Virus record (IMG/VR): IMGVR_UViG_3300022413_000014
Span: 1-55,978 of that record
Length of the DNA stretch: 55,978 nucleotides
Origin: a virus
Direction: 5' to 3' (one strand)
The number at the start of each line of letters is the position of its first letter. The first letter of the stretch is position 1. Below, one piece after another: positions 33,728-42,140 of the stretch. A program made the position numbers and the translations under genes. The notes under the pieces were generated by a model that saw only the letters and a list, made by a program, of their open reading frames with translations, was not told the DNA's origin and searched no databases.

Positions 33728-34114
33728 TTAGGTCACCCTAGTGAAGCGGGCATTGATCCGGGTGGCGACTGGCTCGGTGACGCCTTGCGGGGCCTGGCTA
33801 GATGAACCGGCATCCAGATAAATCGCGTAGTCGACACCATTGGCGAAGAAGATGTTGCCGTTGGCGATCGTCCAGGTGCCACCAAAGCCGCGATGGCCGT
33901 AGGTGCGGTTGGGATCACGACTGCCGCGAACACTGCCGTTGGGCGAGCCGAAGGACTTGTTCCAGTTCGAACGGAAAAAGCCGGTATCGACCGGTGAGTC
34001 AGCCAGGACTTCGGTCCCGGTCGATCCTTCGATTTGGCGGACGATGGCTTCGACTTCGTCGGTCACTCTGGCGATGTCTTGAGCAACGCCAGTAACGGTC
34101 ACCTTGGCGGGCAT
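33728..34114 (-). CDS. HK97 gp10-like head-tail protein
   Basis: 128 residues. SPVDTGFFRSNWN at about 60-72 and the ANGVDYAIYLDAGSSSQAPQG segment are the hallmarks of the HK97-gp10 family, which joins head and tail. It sits between the tail completion gene and the tape measure, as usual for this family. Confidence 0.8.
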   Translation of the reverse strand: MPAKVTVTGVAQDIARVTDEVEAIVRQIEGSTGTEVLADSPVDTGFFRSNWNKSFGSPNGSVRGSRDPNRTYGHRGFGGTWTIANGNIFFANGVDYAIYLDAGSSSQAPQGVTEPVATRINARFTRVT

Positions 34115-34117
34115 GGG

Positions 34118-34531
34118 CTAACCCCTGATGTCGTAAATCAGGCGCACGCTGACGCGTGATTGGGCATACCCGCTGACGGTGTTGCCGAAGTCGCGCTTGC
34201 TCAACCGTTCCTTGCGACCGCTATTTGGCAATATTAACCAATTGATGGTTTCGCGGACGTCGTCGGCGATCTGTTCGACCTGCAGCAGGTCTTCACCGGT
34301 GGGCACGTAGATGTCGACGGTGAAGAGTACGGTCTGGGTGACCGCCTTGCCGATCGCCTCATAACGGCCTTCCTGCTCGGCATAGATCACCTGCAAATAA
34401 GCTTCATCAGGCGGCGGCAGGTCTTGCGAGCGCGCAAAGACGATGTTGGCAACCGGGAATGATGGACGAACGGTCTGAAAGCCGCTTAGGAACCCTGAGA
34501 GAACGGCGGTTCGAAAGGTCTCATAGGACAT
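34118..34531 (-). CDS. Tail terminator/completion-like protein
   Basis: 137 residues. The pattern (VRPSFPVANIVFARSQDLPPPDEAYLQV, then TVDIYVPTGED and a C-terminal QSRVSVRLIYDIRG strand) fits siphovirus tail terminators of the gpU type. It lies between connector proteins and the gp10-like protein, supporting that role. It starts next to the upstream stop. Confidence 0.6.
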   Translation of the reverse strand: MSYETFRTAVLSGFLSGFQTVRPSFPVANIVFARSQDLPPPDEAYLQVIYAEQEGRYEAIGKAVTQTVLFTVDIYVPTGEDLLQVEQIADDVRETINWLILPNSGRKERLSKRDFGNTVSGYAQSRVSVRLIYDIRG

Positions 34532-34532
34532 G

Positions 34533-34907
34533 TCACCGCTCCGTCGATATCAGGAGCGTGTAAAGGACCTCGATGTTGCCGGGCTTCAGCGGCAGGATCT
34601 CCGCGACGCCGTAGATAACGCCCTCGTCCTCGATCTTGTCTCCCTTGCTGGGGGTGAGCGTGATCTCATTGGGTGAGATCAACGCTTTCTTGGTGAACTC
34701 GATTTGCGGCCAGGCCTGGTGATCGGCGCTCGTGCTATCGAGGATTACGCCGGTCACGGTGACCGCTGGAGCCGGCTGGCGGCCGCGCCAGGGCTCGCCC
34801 GGCGAAATCTCGACGGTGCCGCCAGGACGATAGGAAATCGAGCGCCCGAATTCGGTGATCAGATCCTCGGCGTCGGCGGCAAGTTCAGTGTAAAACGCAT
34901 CGGTCAT
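34533..34907 (-). CDS. Head closure/neck protein
   Basis: 124 residues. A helical N-terminus (AADAEDLITEFGRSISYRP) is followed by strands (VTVTGVILD, then LISPNEITLTPSKGDKI and a closing strand pair), the layout of head-closure connectors. Position between the adaptor (34911) and tail terminator supports this. No exact family named. Confidence 0.6.
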   Translation of the reverse strand: MTDAFYTELAADAEDLITEFGRSISYRPGGTVEISPGEPWRGRQPAPAVTVTGVILDSTSADHQAWPQIEFTKKALISPNEITLTPSKGDKIEDEGVIYGVAEILPLKPGNIEVLYTLLISTER

Positions 34908-34910
34908 GCG

Positions 34911-35534
34911 TCAGTACCGCACGAAGCGTGATGCGCCCGATCCGCCCGCCTTGAGCCATCGGCGCAGGAGCGTGACCACCGCCGGGAATTCCTGAATCGA
35001 GACGCCGTTTAGGGTGGTAGCGGTGGGCAGGCGATGAACGCCGCCGATTGCGCCGCCATAGGTCTTTTGCGTCTCGATCACATCGACCTTTTTCCTGACG
35101 CTGACCAACGGGCCGTCAGTGACATCGGCGGTGACACCATCGGCGTCGGCGACCGGATAGGGCGACGGCGGATCAGGCAGGAGTCGATCCAGGCCTTGGG
35201 CGCGCTCTGCTAGCTCGATGGTGGCGCGCACGACCCCTGTCGGCACACCCGTGACAAGCTCCCCCAGCTCGTCATAGACGTAATCGCGTGGCCATGAGAG
35301 GGCTTGCGATGACGTCATGGGCGTACCGACAAAGGACCGGCCCCAGCGCTGCTCGATATAATCGGTCGCGCGGATCAGAAGGGCTTCGATCTGCTCCTCG
35401 GTAAGATTTTGCAGGATGGTGCGGTGGCGGCCAGCCGCATAGTCGCGCGCCTGGTCTGGATCGGCGTAGGAATTGGCATTCGGCAGGCCCGCACCGAGTT
35501 CATGAACGAGATCGACCTCGAAGGTGACGGTCAT
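34911..35534 (-). CDS. Head-tail adaptor (DnaT-like/connector family)
   Basis: 207 residues from ATG 35534 (the open frame upstream is not coding). ANSYADPDQARDYAAGR near the start, the EALLIRATDYIEQRWG helix and QALSWPRDY match the adaptor family often named DnaT-like in phages. It sits on the portal side of the neck. It overlaps the 35531 gene by four bases. Confidence 0.7.
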   Translation of the reverse strand: MTVTFEVDLVHELGAGLPNANSYADPDQARDYAAGRHRTILQNLTEEQIEALLIRATDYIEQRWGRSFVGTPMTSSQALSWPRDYVYDELGELVTGVPTGVVRATIELAERAQGLDRLLPDPPSPYPVADADGVTADVTDGPLVSVRKKVDVIETQKTYGGAIGGVHRLPTATTLNGVSIQEFPAVVTLLRRWLKAGGSGASRFVRY

Positions 35535-35926
35535 TTGGTGACATCCTGCTTGATGCGCCAACGACCCTTGGCGATGGTCTTGATGACACCGAGCGCCGCA
35601 TCGTCCTCGTCATAGGTCATCTCGATATCGTAGAAATACGCGCCGGCGGTGGCGGCAGCATCGCCTGCGCTTAAGGGAAAGCGGATCTTGCCGGCTTCGG
35701 CGTCGACGATCTCGCCGGTCAGCTCATAGATCTCATTGACGTCTGATGTCGGTTCGCTGCTCGGGTCGACGGCCAGGCGGAAGGTGCGCCCGGTGACGTC
35801 GATGACGGTCATGGTGCGGTCGACGAGCTGATAGTTTTGCGGTGACGTGTCGCCACGGCTCCGCTGGACGTTGACCCTTGATGGCTTGTCACCAATGACG
35901 ATCAGCAGGGGGTTGATTTCCGCCAC
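35531..35926 (-). CDS. Strand-rich head-region protein, 131 aa
   Basis: 131 residues, strand-rich: NVQRSRGDTSPQN, then MTVIDVTGRTFRLAVDP and GAYFYDIEMTYDED. It resembles the small Ig-like or BppU-type domains that decorate heads and baseplates. Located between a helical protein and the head-tail adaptor. Function inferred only from place. Confidence 0.6.
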   Translation of the reverse strand: MAEINPLLIVIGDKPSRVNVQRSRGDTSPQNYQLVDRTMTVIDVTGRTFRLAVDPSSEPTSDVNEIYELTGEIVDAEAGKIRFPLSAGDAAATAGAYFYDIEMTYDEDDAALGVIKTIAKGRWRIKQDVTK

Positions 35927-35943
35927 GCCGATCTCCCGTCAGT

Positions 35944-36552
35944 TTATGTCTTTTCCAGCAGGAAGCCATCGGGCCGGTTTGTCCCAAACGCGCGCCGATC
36001 TTTCATCGCCTCGTCCAGCGGGGATCGCCTGCGCGCATGGCGCTCATGAACCGCATGGCGGGCACGGCGCTCGCTGGCTTCGCGTGATCGGGCCGTGTAT
36101 TCCATGACCGCCTCTTGTGGCTTCACCGCCGGGAACAGCGCCTGATAGGCCATGGTCAAGAGCCGTTCTTGGCCGGAAAGCGCCGAGAGTTCGCGAATGG
36201 CTTCATCACGTGCGGCCGTAGCCTCAACGGTTTTTTGCCGGATATCGGCAATCGCCGCCTTCAGCTTTTGCTTTTCCTCGCCTTCGACGGCCGCGTCCGG
36301 CCGCTCGATGTCGCCCTCGGTCTTGGCAACGCGATTTGTCACCTTTTCCGGCTCGATCACCACAGGCTCGGGAACCGTTTCCAAGCGCATAAGGTCAGGG
36401 GCGAACCTGATGACGTCGGCACGCGTGGCATCATCGACGCCAGACAGTTCGCGGACGACGTCGATGCGCGGCTTGCCGCCGCTGGTCCAATGCTCTGCAT
36501 TGCCATGGTCAAGCTGGTTCAGCCCGGCCTCAATCTGTTGACGGCGAGTCAT
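35944..36552 (-). CDS. Helical head-region protein, 202 aa
   Basis: 202 residues starting at ATG 36552, six bases after AAGGAG (ATG 36555 is one codon earlier). The middle third is a coiled coil (EEKQKLKAAIADIRQKTVEAT) and the C-terminus is arginine-rich (REASERRARHAVHERHARRR). It follows the decoration-like gene. No family is recognised; a neck or internal head protein is possible. Confidence 0.6.
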   Translation of the reverse strand: MTRRQQIEAGLNQLDHGNAEHWTSGGKPRIDVVRELSGVDDATRADVIRFAPDLMRLETVPEPVVIEPEKVTNRVAKTEGDIERPDAAVEGEEKQKLKAAIADIRQKTVEATAARDEAIRELSALSGQERLLTMAYQALFPAVKPQEAVMEYTARSREASERRARHAVHERHARRRSPLDEAMKDRRAFGTNRPDGFLLEKT

Positions 36553-36562
36553 CATGGGCTCC

Positions 36563-37066
36563 TTAGTCATCGCCAAGAGCGACGACGGCTAGGGTCACAT
36601 AGCCGGTCACCGTCACGGCAACGCCATCGGCCGAGATGTCGGCGTCATCAACTAGCAAGTTGAGGTTGACCTCGCCGGTGCCTGCGGAATTGTCGATCAC
36701 CGCCGGGGTGGTGACATCGGCGGCCGCTGAGGCGACGCCAGCCGTCGCTGGGCCAAGCGCGGTCGAACCGACGAGATCGACATCAGCCGCCGTGATCGTG
36801 CCGTCATCAGCGGGCGTGGTGCCGATACCAAAGTCACCTGACCAGGTGTCGCTCATGCCAGCGTCAGCCTCGGTGAAGGTGAGGTCGGCGCGACCTCCAA
36901 GAAAGAGCAAATGGGCTTCCGGCAAACCGGCGATGGCCGCTGAGCCAAAGCCAATGCCCGTAGCCCCGTCAACGGTGATCGTGGTGTTGACGGTAGCTCG
37001 AACAGCGACCGAAGCCTGCTGCAGCGCGTTGCCGCGCGAAATGGAGCGAGAAAGTCCCTTAGTCAT
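36563..37066 (-). CDS. Head decoration-like protein
   Basis: 167 residues from ATG 37066. Poor in Lys, rich in Ala/Thr/Asp/Gly with strand patterns (NTTITVDGATGIGFG, then VAVTVTGYVTLAVVALGDD), as in capsid decoration or stabilising proteins. It lies directly downstream of the capsid gene. Its make-up resembles the 14306-14725 protein. Confidence 0.6.
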   Translation of the reverse strand: MTKGLSRSISRGNALQQASVAVRATVNTTITVDGATGIGFGSAAIAGLPEAHLLFLGGRADLTFTEADAGMSDTWSGDFGIGTTPADDGTITAADVDLVGSTALGPATAGVASAAADVTTPAVIDNSAGTGEVNLNLLVDDADISADGVAVTVTGYVTLAVVALGDD

Positions 37067-37123
37067 CGGCCGTGCCTCCAAAGGCGCGGCTCTCCCCCGT
37101 AAAGAGGAGAGCCGCTTTCATCA

Positions 37124-38323
37124 TCAGGATTCGCGCGTGATCAGGCGGGTGATCTTGATCTGCTTGCGCTGCGGGAAGACACGCTGCCAGCTGGCGACAT
37201 GCGACAGGCCACCGGTCGAGTTGTCGTTGATCGGACCACCGACAGGCGGCGAAGCGATCTGGAAGGCGTGGCCGGACGGGTGGACCATCCACTCAACGCG
37301 GTTGGTCAGCACCTCTTGGCCAGCACCGTTGCCGGCAAGCTCTTCACGGTGGATCGCGGTCGGCACGGCAGGATCGGCGGTACCATAGCGGAAGGCATCA
37401 CGCCCCAGCAGCCAGGTGTGATAGATGCCGGCGGCGGTCTGGGCACCGAGCGTGGTGTCGCCAGCCGGGTTGGGCATCGTGTCATCCTGGATCAGCCGGC
37501 GGCCCTGGAAGGTCGGGATACGCACGGCGAGGCCGTTGATGCTGTCGGGCACGAAGTCGATCAGGTTGTTCTTCCTGAGCGTTGCCATCACGGTCGAATG
37601 CACCATCATCGCCACGATGTCGTCCGAGCTGTCGCCCATCAGCGCCAGGGTGTCGATGACGTTCTCAGCCTGAATGTTGGTGGTGCCGTCGATGAAGCCG
37701 CCACCCGAGACATCATTGGTGAGATCACCTTGAACATGCTCGGAACCGGCGGGAGCGGCATCATTGTCATTGAAGATGCCCTGCGCGGTCGCGACCATGA
37801 CTTTCTGCAGACGGATGCGCCACCAATCGGCCTGAAGGTCCACAATCGCGTCCATGGCATCGTCGCCGGCAAGACGCGATGCCAGGTCGTTCGCGGTCCA
37901 GGATTTGTTACGGCTAAGACGGACGGCGGTTTCCAAGCTGGACTGGATCTTGGCCGGCACCGAGTCGCCGCGTGCGGTGGCCGCAAGAATGGCACCGGTA
38001 AGGCCGGAACCGAGGGACGCGCCTGACGTCAGCGCATCGAAGATCTCGCCAGCAATGCCGCCGCCGGTCAGGCGCAGAATGTCTGCCGTGGCATCGGTCG
38101 AGACGTTTTCAGGGTCGGAACCGTCGAGCGGCTGCCAGCTGGGAATCTGGAACAGCACGCCGCCGCCTTGCTGGCTGGCGTTGCCTTCGAGAAGATTGTC
38201 GAGGAAGGGGTCGCGCGCCACGACACCGGCTTGGAGAAGGTTCCATTTTTCCTCGGTGCGCTGACGCACGTAAGAAGAAAAGGTTTCCGGGGTGACGACG
38301 TCTTCAATACGGGTCGTAGGCAT
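37124..38323 (-). CDS. Major capsid protein
   Basis: 399 residues. An acidic N-terminus (MPTTRIEDVVTPETFSSYVRQRTEEK), the central TSGASLGSGLTGA and WWRIRLQKVMVATAQGIF helix and a C-terminal HPSGHAFQIASPP stretch fit HK97-fold capsid proteins of siphoviruses. No prohead protease gene is seen, so N-terminal cleavage is not expected. Its place after the scaffold gene supports the call. ATG 38323 overlies the end of a promoter-like gap. Confidence 0.8.
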   Translation of the reverse strand: MPTTRIEDVVTPETFSSYVRQRTEEKWNLLQAGVVARDPFLDNLLEGNASQQGGGVLFQIPSWQPLDGSDPENVSTDATADILRLTGGGIAGEIFDALTSGASLGSGLTGAILAATARGDSVPAKIQSSLETAVRLSRNKSWTANDLASRLAGDDAMDAIVDLQADWWRIRLQKVMVATAQGIFNDNDAAPAGSEHVQGDLTNDVSGGGFIDGTTNIQAENVIDTLALMGDSSDDIVAMMVHSTVMATLRKNNLIDFVPDSINGLAVRIPTFQGRRLIQDDTMPNPAGDTTLGAQTAAGIYHTWLLGRDAFRYGTADPAVPTAIHREELAGNGAGQEVLTNRVEWMVHPSGHAFQIASPPVGGPINDNSTGGLSHVASWQRVFPQRKQIKITRLITRES

Positions 38324-38363
38324 GGCTACTGGCTCCGATGAGGTTCAAACGACCAGCAGTCAG

Positions 38364-38474
38364 CGCCCATGCGCTTTAGCCGGATGGTTCAAATCCTTCG
38401 GACGCCCATGCGCCTTAGGATGTCAGATGATGAGACGGCCCCATGGCCGGTCGCGGCACCCATGCGCCGCTAGA
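38364..38474. repeat. Three short direct repeats between scaffold and capsid genes
   Basis: GCGCCCATGCGCTTTAG (38364-38380), ACGCCCATGCGCCTTAG (about 38402-38418) and GCACCCATGCGCCGCTAG (38456-38473). Each can fold into a GCGC-CCAT-GCGC mini-hairpin; the third has compensating G-T pairing. They fill the 38324-38477 gap. Confidence 0.55.
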
Positions 38475-38477
38475 GGG

Positions 38478-39347
38478 TCAGATCTGAACCTGACCGTTCG
38501 GGGCAGGCGGCCGCTTGGGCCGCTTAGGATCAACACCCGCCGCACGTGCCTGGGTCTCCCAGGCATCACGGCCCTTGGTGCGCAGCAGCTCGTTCTGCGC
38601 TGCCATGCTCCAATTGTTGAAGGTGAACGGGTTTTTGGTGACGCCGCCGGTGCCCCCACCGCCTTTGCCACCGCCACCGCCGCCTGTGGGCTTGTTCCAG
38701 GTCGGCCGCTTGTCGAGCATCTCGGTCATCCACATTTCGACCGGCATGCCCGGGGCGATTCCGTCAAGGCCATCCTTGGTTACGGTCTCGCCGTCTTCAT
38801 TGCGCTCCAGCATGAACTTGGCCGCCATGCGGACGTCAGGGAGCGCATCAGGATTGCACGACTTGATCCCGAGGTCATTGACCTGCTGGGAGATGATCGT
38901 GGTATCGAGGTCGGCGCGCAGCGTGGTGCCGAGCTGTACGGCCTGATCGCGCTCTGCGGTCACGGTGTCAAGCTGACGCTGCAGCGGCTTGATCGAGCGC
39001 GCCATGCGCTTCTCGACCAGCTCCTCAAGTTCCTCTTCACTGAGCTTGCCGCCGCCTTCCCCGCTTTCAATGCGGGCGCGCAATTCCTCAACCTCGTCGA
39101 GGGCTGCGGTCACGTCTTCAGGATCTCGATCACCGAGAGCCTTCCAGCGGTCGCGCGCCTTCCTGTGGTCGTTGCGTTCTTTGGTGAGGGCGGACTGAAG
39201 TTTGGTGACGTCGGACTCGGATTTCAGACCGGCAATCGGGACAATGCGATATTTGCCATCCTCGCCTTCCTGAAACAGGTCGGCAATCGGCACGGCCTCG
39301 GGTAGGCCATCGAGTGAGTCTAGCTCGGCTGAAAGATCAATTGGCAT
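38478..39347 (-). CDS. Capsid scaffold protein
   Basis: 289 residues. A coiled-coil middle (SALTKERNDHRKARDRW, then EEELEELVEKRMARS and LDTVTAERDQAVQL) with a Gly-rich hinge (about 236-250) and a basic C-terminal helix is the layout of phage scaffolding proteins. It directly precedes the capsid gene in the direction of transcription. A promoter-like TTGCCA/TATAAG pair lies just upstream. Confidence 0.7.
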   Translation of the reverse strand: MPIDLSAELDSLDGLPEAVPIADLFQEGEDGKYRIVPIAGLKSESDVTKLQSALTKERNDHRKARDRWKALGDRDPEDVTAALDEVEELRARIESGEGGGKLSEEELEELVEKRMARSIKPLQRQLDTVTAERDQAVQLGTTLRADLDTTIISQQVNDLGIKSCNPDALPDVRMAAKFMLERNEDGETVTKDGLDGIAPGMPVEMWMTEMLDKRPTWNKPTGGGGGGKGGGGTGGVTKNPFTFNNWSMAAQNELLRTKGRDAWETQARAAGVDPKRPKRPPAPNGQVQI

Positions 39348-39381
39348 GGGCTCGTGCTTGGTTCGACACGTTGATTCGATG

Positions 39382-39408
39382 CTTATATGCCCATGCCGAC
39401 CTTGGCAA
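39382..39408 (-). promoter_or_regulatory. Leftward promoter before the scaffold gene
   Basis: TTGCCA (39408-39403), 15-bp spacer, TATAAG (39387-39382). It lies about 35 bases before the scaffold ATG and could drive the capsid operon. No copy of the palindromic operator is present. Confidence 0.4.
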
Positions 39409-39424
39409 GGATTTTCCGCCTAGG

Positions 39425-39865
39425 TCATTTGGGATCGATGTCCCAGCGGTTATAGATCTCTTCGATCATCTCATCCCAACGCGCGGCATGATGGACCGAT
39501 CGGAGCACGCGCAGACCATCGCCGAGGCCGGCCTGGGGGAAGTCGAAGCAAAAGCCCTTTAGGAAGATCATCACCTTATCGACCACCTGGCGTTCGGCCT
39601 TGATGCGCTGGTCTTGCGGGAGGTTCTTCATGCTGAACATGTCGCTGTCGATCGCGGACAAATAGCCGAGCACCCATTGCTCGATCTCGAATGCTGGCTG
39701 TCGTCCGGGGTCATGGCCAAGCGCTCGGCAAGAGAGTGCGCCGGCCCCTAGAAAGTCAGAGCCTTCGACGCGCTGATCCTCGGGCGGGGCCATAGCGTAG
39801 GCTGGCGAGGCGAGCACGCACCACCAAACGACCAAGGGAAAGATGATGAAACCGAAGACTGCCAC
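39425..39865 (-). CDS. Exported protein with signal peptide
   Basis: 146 residues starting at GTG 39865. The first 24 residues are a Sec signal peptide (hydrophobic core FIIFPLVVWWCVLAS, cleavage after AYA). The mature part has two cysteines (GALSCRALG and GFCFDFPQ) that could form a disulfide, a QWVLGYL helix and an acidic end. No family is recognised. Exported phage proteins often alter the envelope or exclude other phages. A terminator hairpin just upstream (39877-39899) separates it from the 39937 gene. Confidence 0.65.
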   Translation of the reverse strand: MAVFGFIIFPLVVWWCVLASPAYAMAPPEDQRVEGSDFLGAGALSCRALGHDPGRQPAFEIEQWVLGYLSAIDSDMFSMKNLPQDQRIKAERQVVDKVMIFLKGFCFDFPQAGLGDGLRVLRSVHHAARWDEMIEEIYNRWDIDPK

Positions 39866-39876
39866 GGCGGTTCGCT

Positions 39877-39899
39877 AAAAAGAACGGCCGTCGCCGGCC
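39877..39899 (-). terminator. Leftward hairpin terminator
   Basis: Leftward: GGCCG-GCGA-CGGCC (39899-39886) followed by GTTCTTTTTAG. It separates the exported-protein gene from the SPFH group. Confidence 0.5.
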
Positions 39900-39936
39900 G
39901 CCAAGGTCGTGTTCAGAGAGGCTAACGCAAGCGACG

Positions 39937-40245
39937 CTAGTCGGGCTTGCCGTCACCGTCAATGTTTTCAGTCTGGGCGCTGTAAATCAGCCTGGGGCCT
40001 GCGCCGGGTTCCTCGATGTCCTCGCCCTTGGCGTGGCGGTGGATCTCATCGATCAGCCCTTTCAAGATGGTGATGTCATCATCAGACAATTCCGGGTAGT
40101 CCCTGACCGGCTGCATATGCTCATCGTCGACGATACCGCCATAGCGCACGCCCCACAGGGAATCGACGTAATAGACGCCCTCATGATCGGCGACATGGTT
40201 CAGATAGCGCTTCAGGAGGGATCGGTAATCAGTTTGATCAGTCAT
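39937..40245 (-). CDS. Hypothetical protein, paralogue of the 48398 gene
   Basis: 102 residues. DYRSLLKRYLNHVADHEGVYYVDSLW matches DYRELLKRYMANVEAREGVYFIEPGW of the protein at 48398-48673, and both end with a PxLSDxD segment. The two genes flank the portal and minor head genes on opposite strands. It overlaps the SPFH gene by eight bases. Function unknown. Confidence 0.65.
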   Translation of the reverse strand: MTDQTDYRSLLKRYLNHVADHEGVYYVDSLWGVRYGGIVDDEHMQPVRDYPELSDDDITILKGLIDEIHRHAKGEDIEEPGAGPRLIYSAQTENIDGDGKPD

Positions 40246-41167
40246 CGCTCACTCCGTTGACATAGGGCACGGCGTCGACGTCGTCGCCCTCGCCATGCGC
40301 GTGTTGATGCAGATGCTCGGCCGTGTCCAGCACGCGGTTGATGCCATTGCGCGCGGCATGGCTGTTGGCAAGGTTGGCATGGGCGATGAATTCACTGGGA
40401 ATGTCACCCTTGGCGACGGACTCGGGGTCCATGATGTTCGGGATCGGGCAGACCACGGTCGCGGCAGGGTTGGCTGCAATCGTCTTGAGCGTGCCCATCC
40501 AGCGCAGTTGCATGCCATGGGGGGAACTGCCGAGGATGTCAGCGGCCTCTGCGGTCATCTTGGCGGCTTCCAGCTCGCCCTGGGCGTCGATGATCCTTGC
40601 CCTGCGGTCACGTTCGGCCATGGCTTGCCGGGCGATGCTTCTGACCATCTGCTCGTCAATCTTGATCTCCTTGACTTCGACCGCGACCGTACGCACGCCC
40701 CATTCGGCTGTTCGGATAGCCAGCGCAGCCGTGACCTTGCGGCCCATGCCTTCGGTGTCGGCGATGTCGTCAAGGTCAGCAGATCCTATGCTGGCGCGCA
40801 GTACGGCCTGCGCCATTTCGGTCGTCGCCTTGCAGTGGTCCTCGGTCTCGATCACCGCCTTCTCACAATCCTCGACTTGGTAATAGACGACGCCATTGAC
40901 CCTCACCAAGACGTTGTCACGGGTCAGGATCTCCTGCAGCGGGATGTCGTCGACCATCTGCTGGACACTGACACGACGCGCCACCTGGACGGTGGGGACC
41001 ACAAACCGAAGCCCAGGCCCGCGTATGCCTTTGAACTTGCCAAGGCTAAGCACCACCAAGCGTTCGTATTGATCGACCACAACCGCCGAAAGCGCCGAGA
41101 TAATGGCCGCAAACAACAGCGCGATATAGATCACTCCCGCAGCATTGCTAAACATCCAATTAGGCAT
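40238..41167 (-). CDS. SPFH-domain (stomatin/prohibitin-like) membrane protein
   Basis: 309 residues from ATG 41167. One membrane helix (about 8-30), then a clear SPFH/Band 7 domain: VVDQYERLVVLSLGKFKGIRGPGLRFVVP, NVLVRVNGVVYYQV, the TEMAQAVLRASIGSADLDDI stretch and RTAEWGVRTVAVEVKEIKI, followed by a helical AQGELEAAKMTAEAADIL arm. The C-terminal tail has His-rich residues (HLHQHAHGEGDD). Host SPFH proteins (HflK/C, QmcA) form membrane rings and regulate proteases; a phage copy may disturb that or organise the membrane. That role is inferred. Confidence 0.88.
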   Translation of the reverse strand: MPNWMFSNAAGVIYIALLFAAIISALSAVVVDQYERLVVLSLGKFKGIRGPGLRFVVPTVQVARRVSVQQMVDDIPLQEILTRDNVLVRVNGVVYYQVEDCEKAVIETEDHCKATTEMAQAVLRASIGSADLDDIADTEGMGRKVTAALAIRTAEWGVRTVAVEVKEIKIDEQMVRSIARQAMAERDRRARIIDAQGELEAAKMTAEAADILGSSPHGMQLRWMGTLKTIAANPAATVVCPIPNIMDPESVAKGDIPSEFIAHANLANSHAARNGINRVLDTAEHLHQHAHGEGDDVDAVPYVNGVSDD

Positions 41168-41189
41168 CGATATCCATCCAATTAGGCAT
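41153..41189. repeat. Tandem duplication of 15 bp at gene junction
   Basis: CATCCAATTAGGCAT occurs at 41153-41167 and 41175-41189 with period 22. The copies carry the stop of the upstream gene and the start of the SPFH gene, so the junction may have arisen by duplication. Confidence 0.7.
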
Positions 41190-41517
41190 TCCAGCGCCCC
41201 CCATGGCTCATGATGCCCGCGCGCTGATCGGCCCTCCTGATGGCATCGAGCAGCAGCGCGCCGAGTACCAAGGCAGCGCTGATCAGGGCAAAGCCCCAAG
41301 CGCCGACGCTATTGACGGCAAGCGGCAGGGACATCAGGCACAGGGCGGCGGCCAGACCCGAGCGCCCCCAAGTCACAAAGCAGTCGATCCTAAAGACCAG
41401 CGCCATGACGATGACGGCAATCGCCAAGCCCGCGAACAGCAGCGCCCATAGGCCCTCATGGCCGAGCGACGCCGAAATCAGGATCAGATCGATGAAGGCG
41501 ATCACGGCGGACTTCAT
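41182..41517 (-). CDS. Multi-pass membrane protein, 111 aa
   Basis: 111 residues from ATG 41517 with four likely membrane helices (about 3-18, 24-43, 52-72 and 75-93). Its start overlaps the 41514 gene (ATGA) and its stop precedes the SPFH gene, so it belongs to a membrane operon. No family is recognised. Confidence 0.65.
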   Translation of the reverse strand: MKSAVIAFIDLILISASLGHEGLWALLFAGLAIAVIVMALVFRIDCFVTWGRSGLAAALCLMSLPLAVNSVGAWGFALISAALVLGALLLDAIRRADQRAGIMSHGGRWNA

Positions 41518-41888
41518 GACGATCTTCCTATGCGTGATCGCCTGTCCTTGACCCCGCGCGATAGCGTGATGCTGCCGATGATGATCATGTAAAGAACGGC
41601 TGAGGCGGGGCCGACGATCTGCCAGAAATATTCCCAGGACCATGGCTTTAAAAACGTCGTATCGGGGTGGGCAAACAATGAAATGATGCAGTTGATCCCG
41701 ACGATGATGTCAGCGACATGGAAACCACGCTGGCGCACCTTGTCCCACCATGCCGGATCGCGCCTTGGCATGACCTGATGCGCACGCTTCTTAGGCTGTG
41801 GCCTACGCTTGGCGAGGGGCAGACCGCTAGCCGTGGCGCGCGGGTCGACGCCCATCAGCTTGCCGACCAGCCTGAGCAGCATCCTCAT
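41514..41888 (-). CDS. Two-pass membrane protein, 124 aa
   Basis: 124 residues: a basic soluble N-terminus (Arg/Lys/Pro-rich to about 60) and two hydrophobic segments (about 57-72 and 87-108) near the C-terminus, ending in basic residues. It overlaps both neighbours by four bases. Function unknown; part of the membrane operon 40238-42088. Confidence 0.65.
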   Translation of the reverse strand: MRMLLRLVGKLMGVDPRATASGLPLAKRRPQPKKRAHQVMPRRDPAWWDKVRQRGFHVADIIVGINCIISLFAHPDTTFLKPWSWEYFWQIVGPASAVLYMIIIGSITLSRGVKDRRSRIGRSS

Positions 41889-42088
41889 AGCGTGTCGACG
41901 ATAGGCTTGATGTGGTTGTAAAGACTGACCGCCATGAACAGGACGGCAACGCCGCTGAGGACAAAAATCAGAGGTGGAATATCAGAATAGGCCTGATCAA
42001 GAACAAACGCGAATGCGCCAATTAGCAGCAGAAACAAGGCGAAGGCGATTTGGTAGAGCGCGCGCAAGTTGCGCAGTTCTTCGGACAT
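41885..42088 (-). CDS. Two-pass membrane protein, 67 aa
   Basis: 67 residues with two hydrophobic segments (about 14-31 and 39-57) and a short positive loop. It is the first gene of the leftward membrane operon, downstream of the operator at 42141. Function not recognised. Confidence 0.65.
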   Translation of the reverse strand: MSEELRNLRALYQIAFALFLLLIGAFAFVLDQAYSDIPPLIFVLSGVAVLFMAVSLYNHIKPIVDTL

Positions 42089-42140
42089 GGTTCACCCCTT
42101 TAGCTCTCACACTGGATTCAGGGGCGAAGATTTCATAGAA

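Noticed and set aside
38292-39305. A 337-residue rightward frame opposite the scaffold gene
   Set aside because: Antisense to a good scaffold protein; no family, no ribosome binding site.
37124-39347. Prohead protease fused to the scaffold gene
   Set aside because: The 38478-39347 protein is coiled coil with a Gly-rich hinge and shows no serine or cysteine protease motif.
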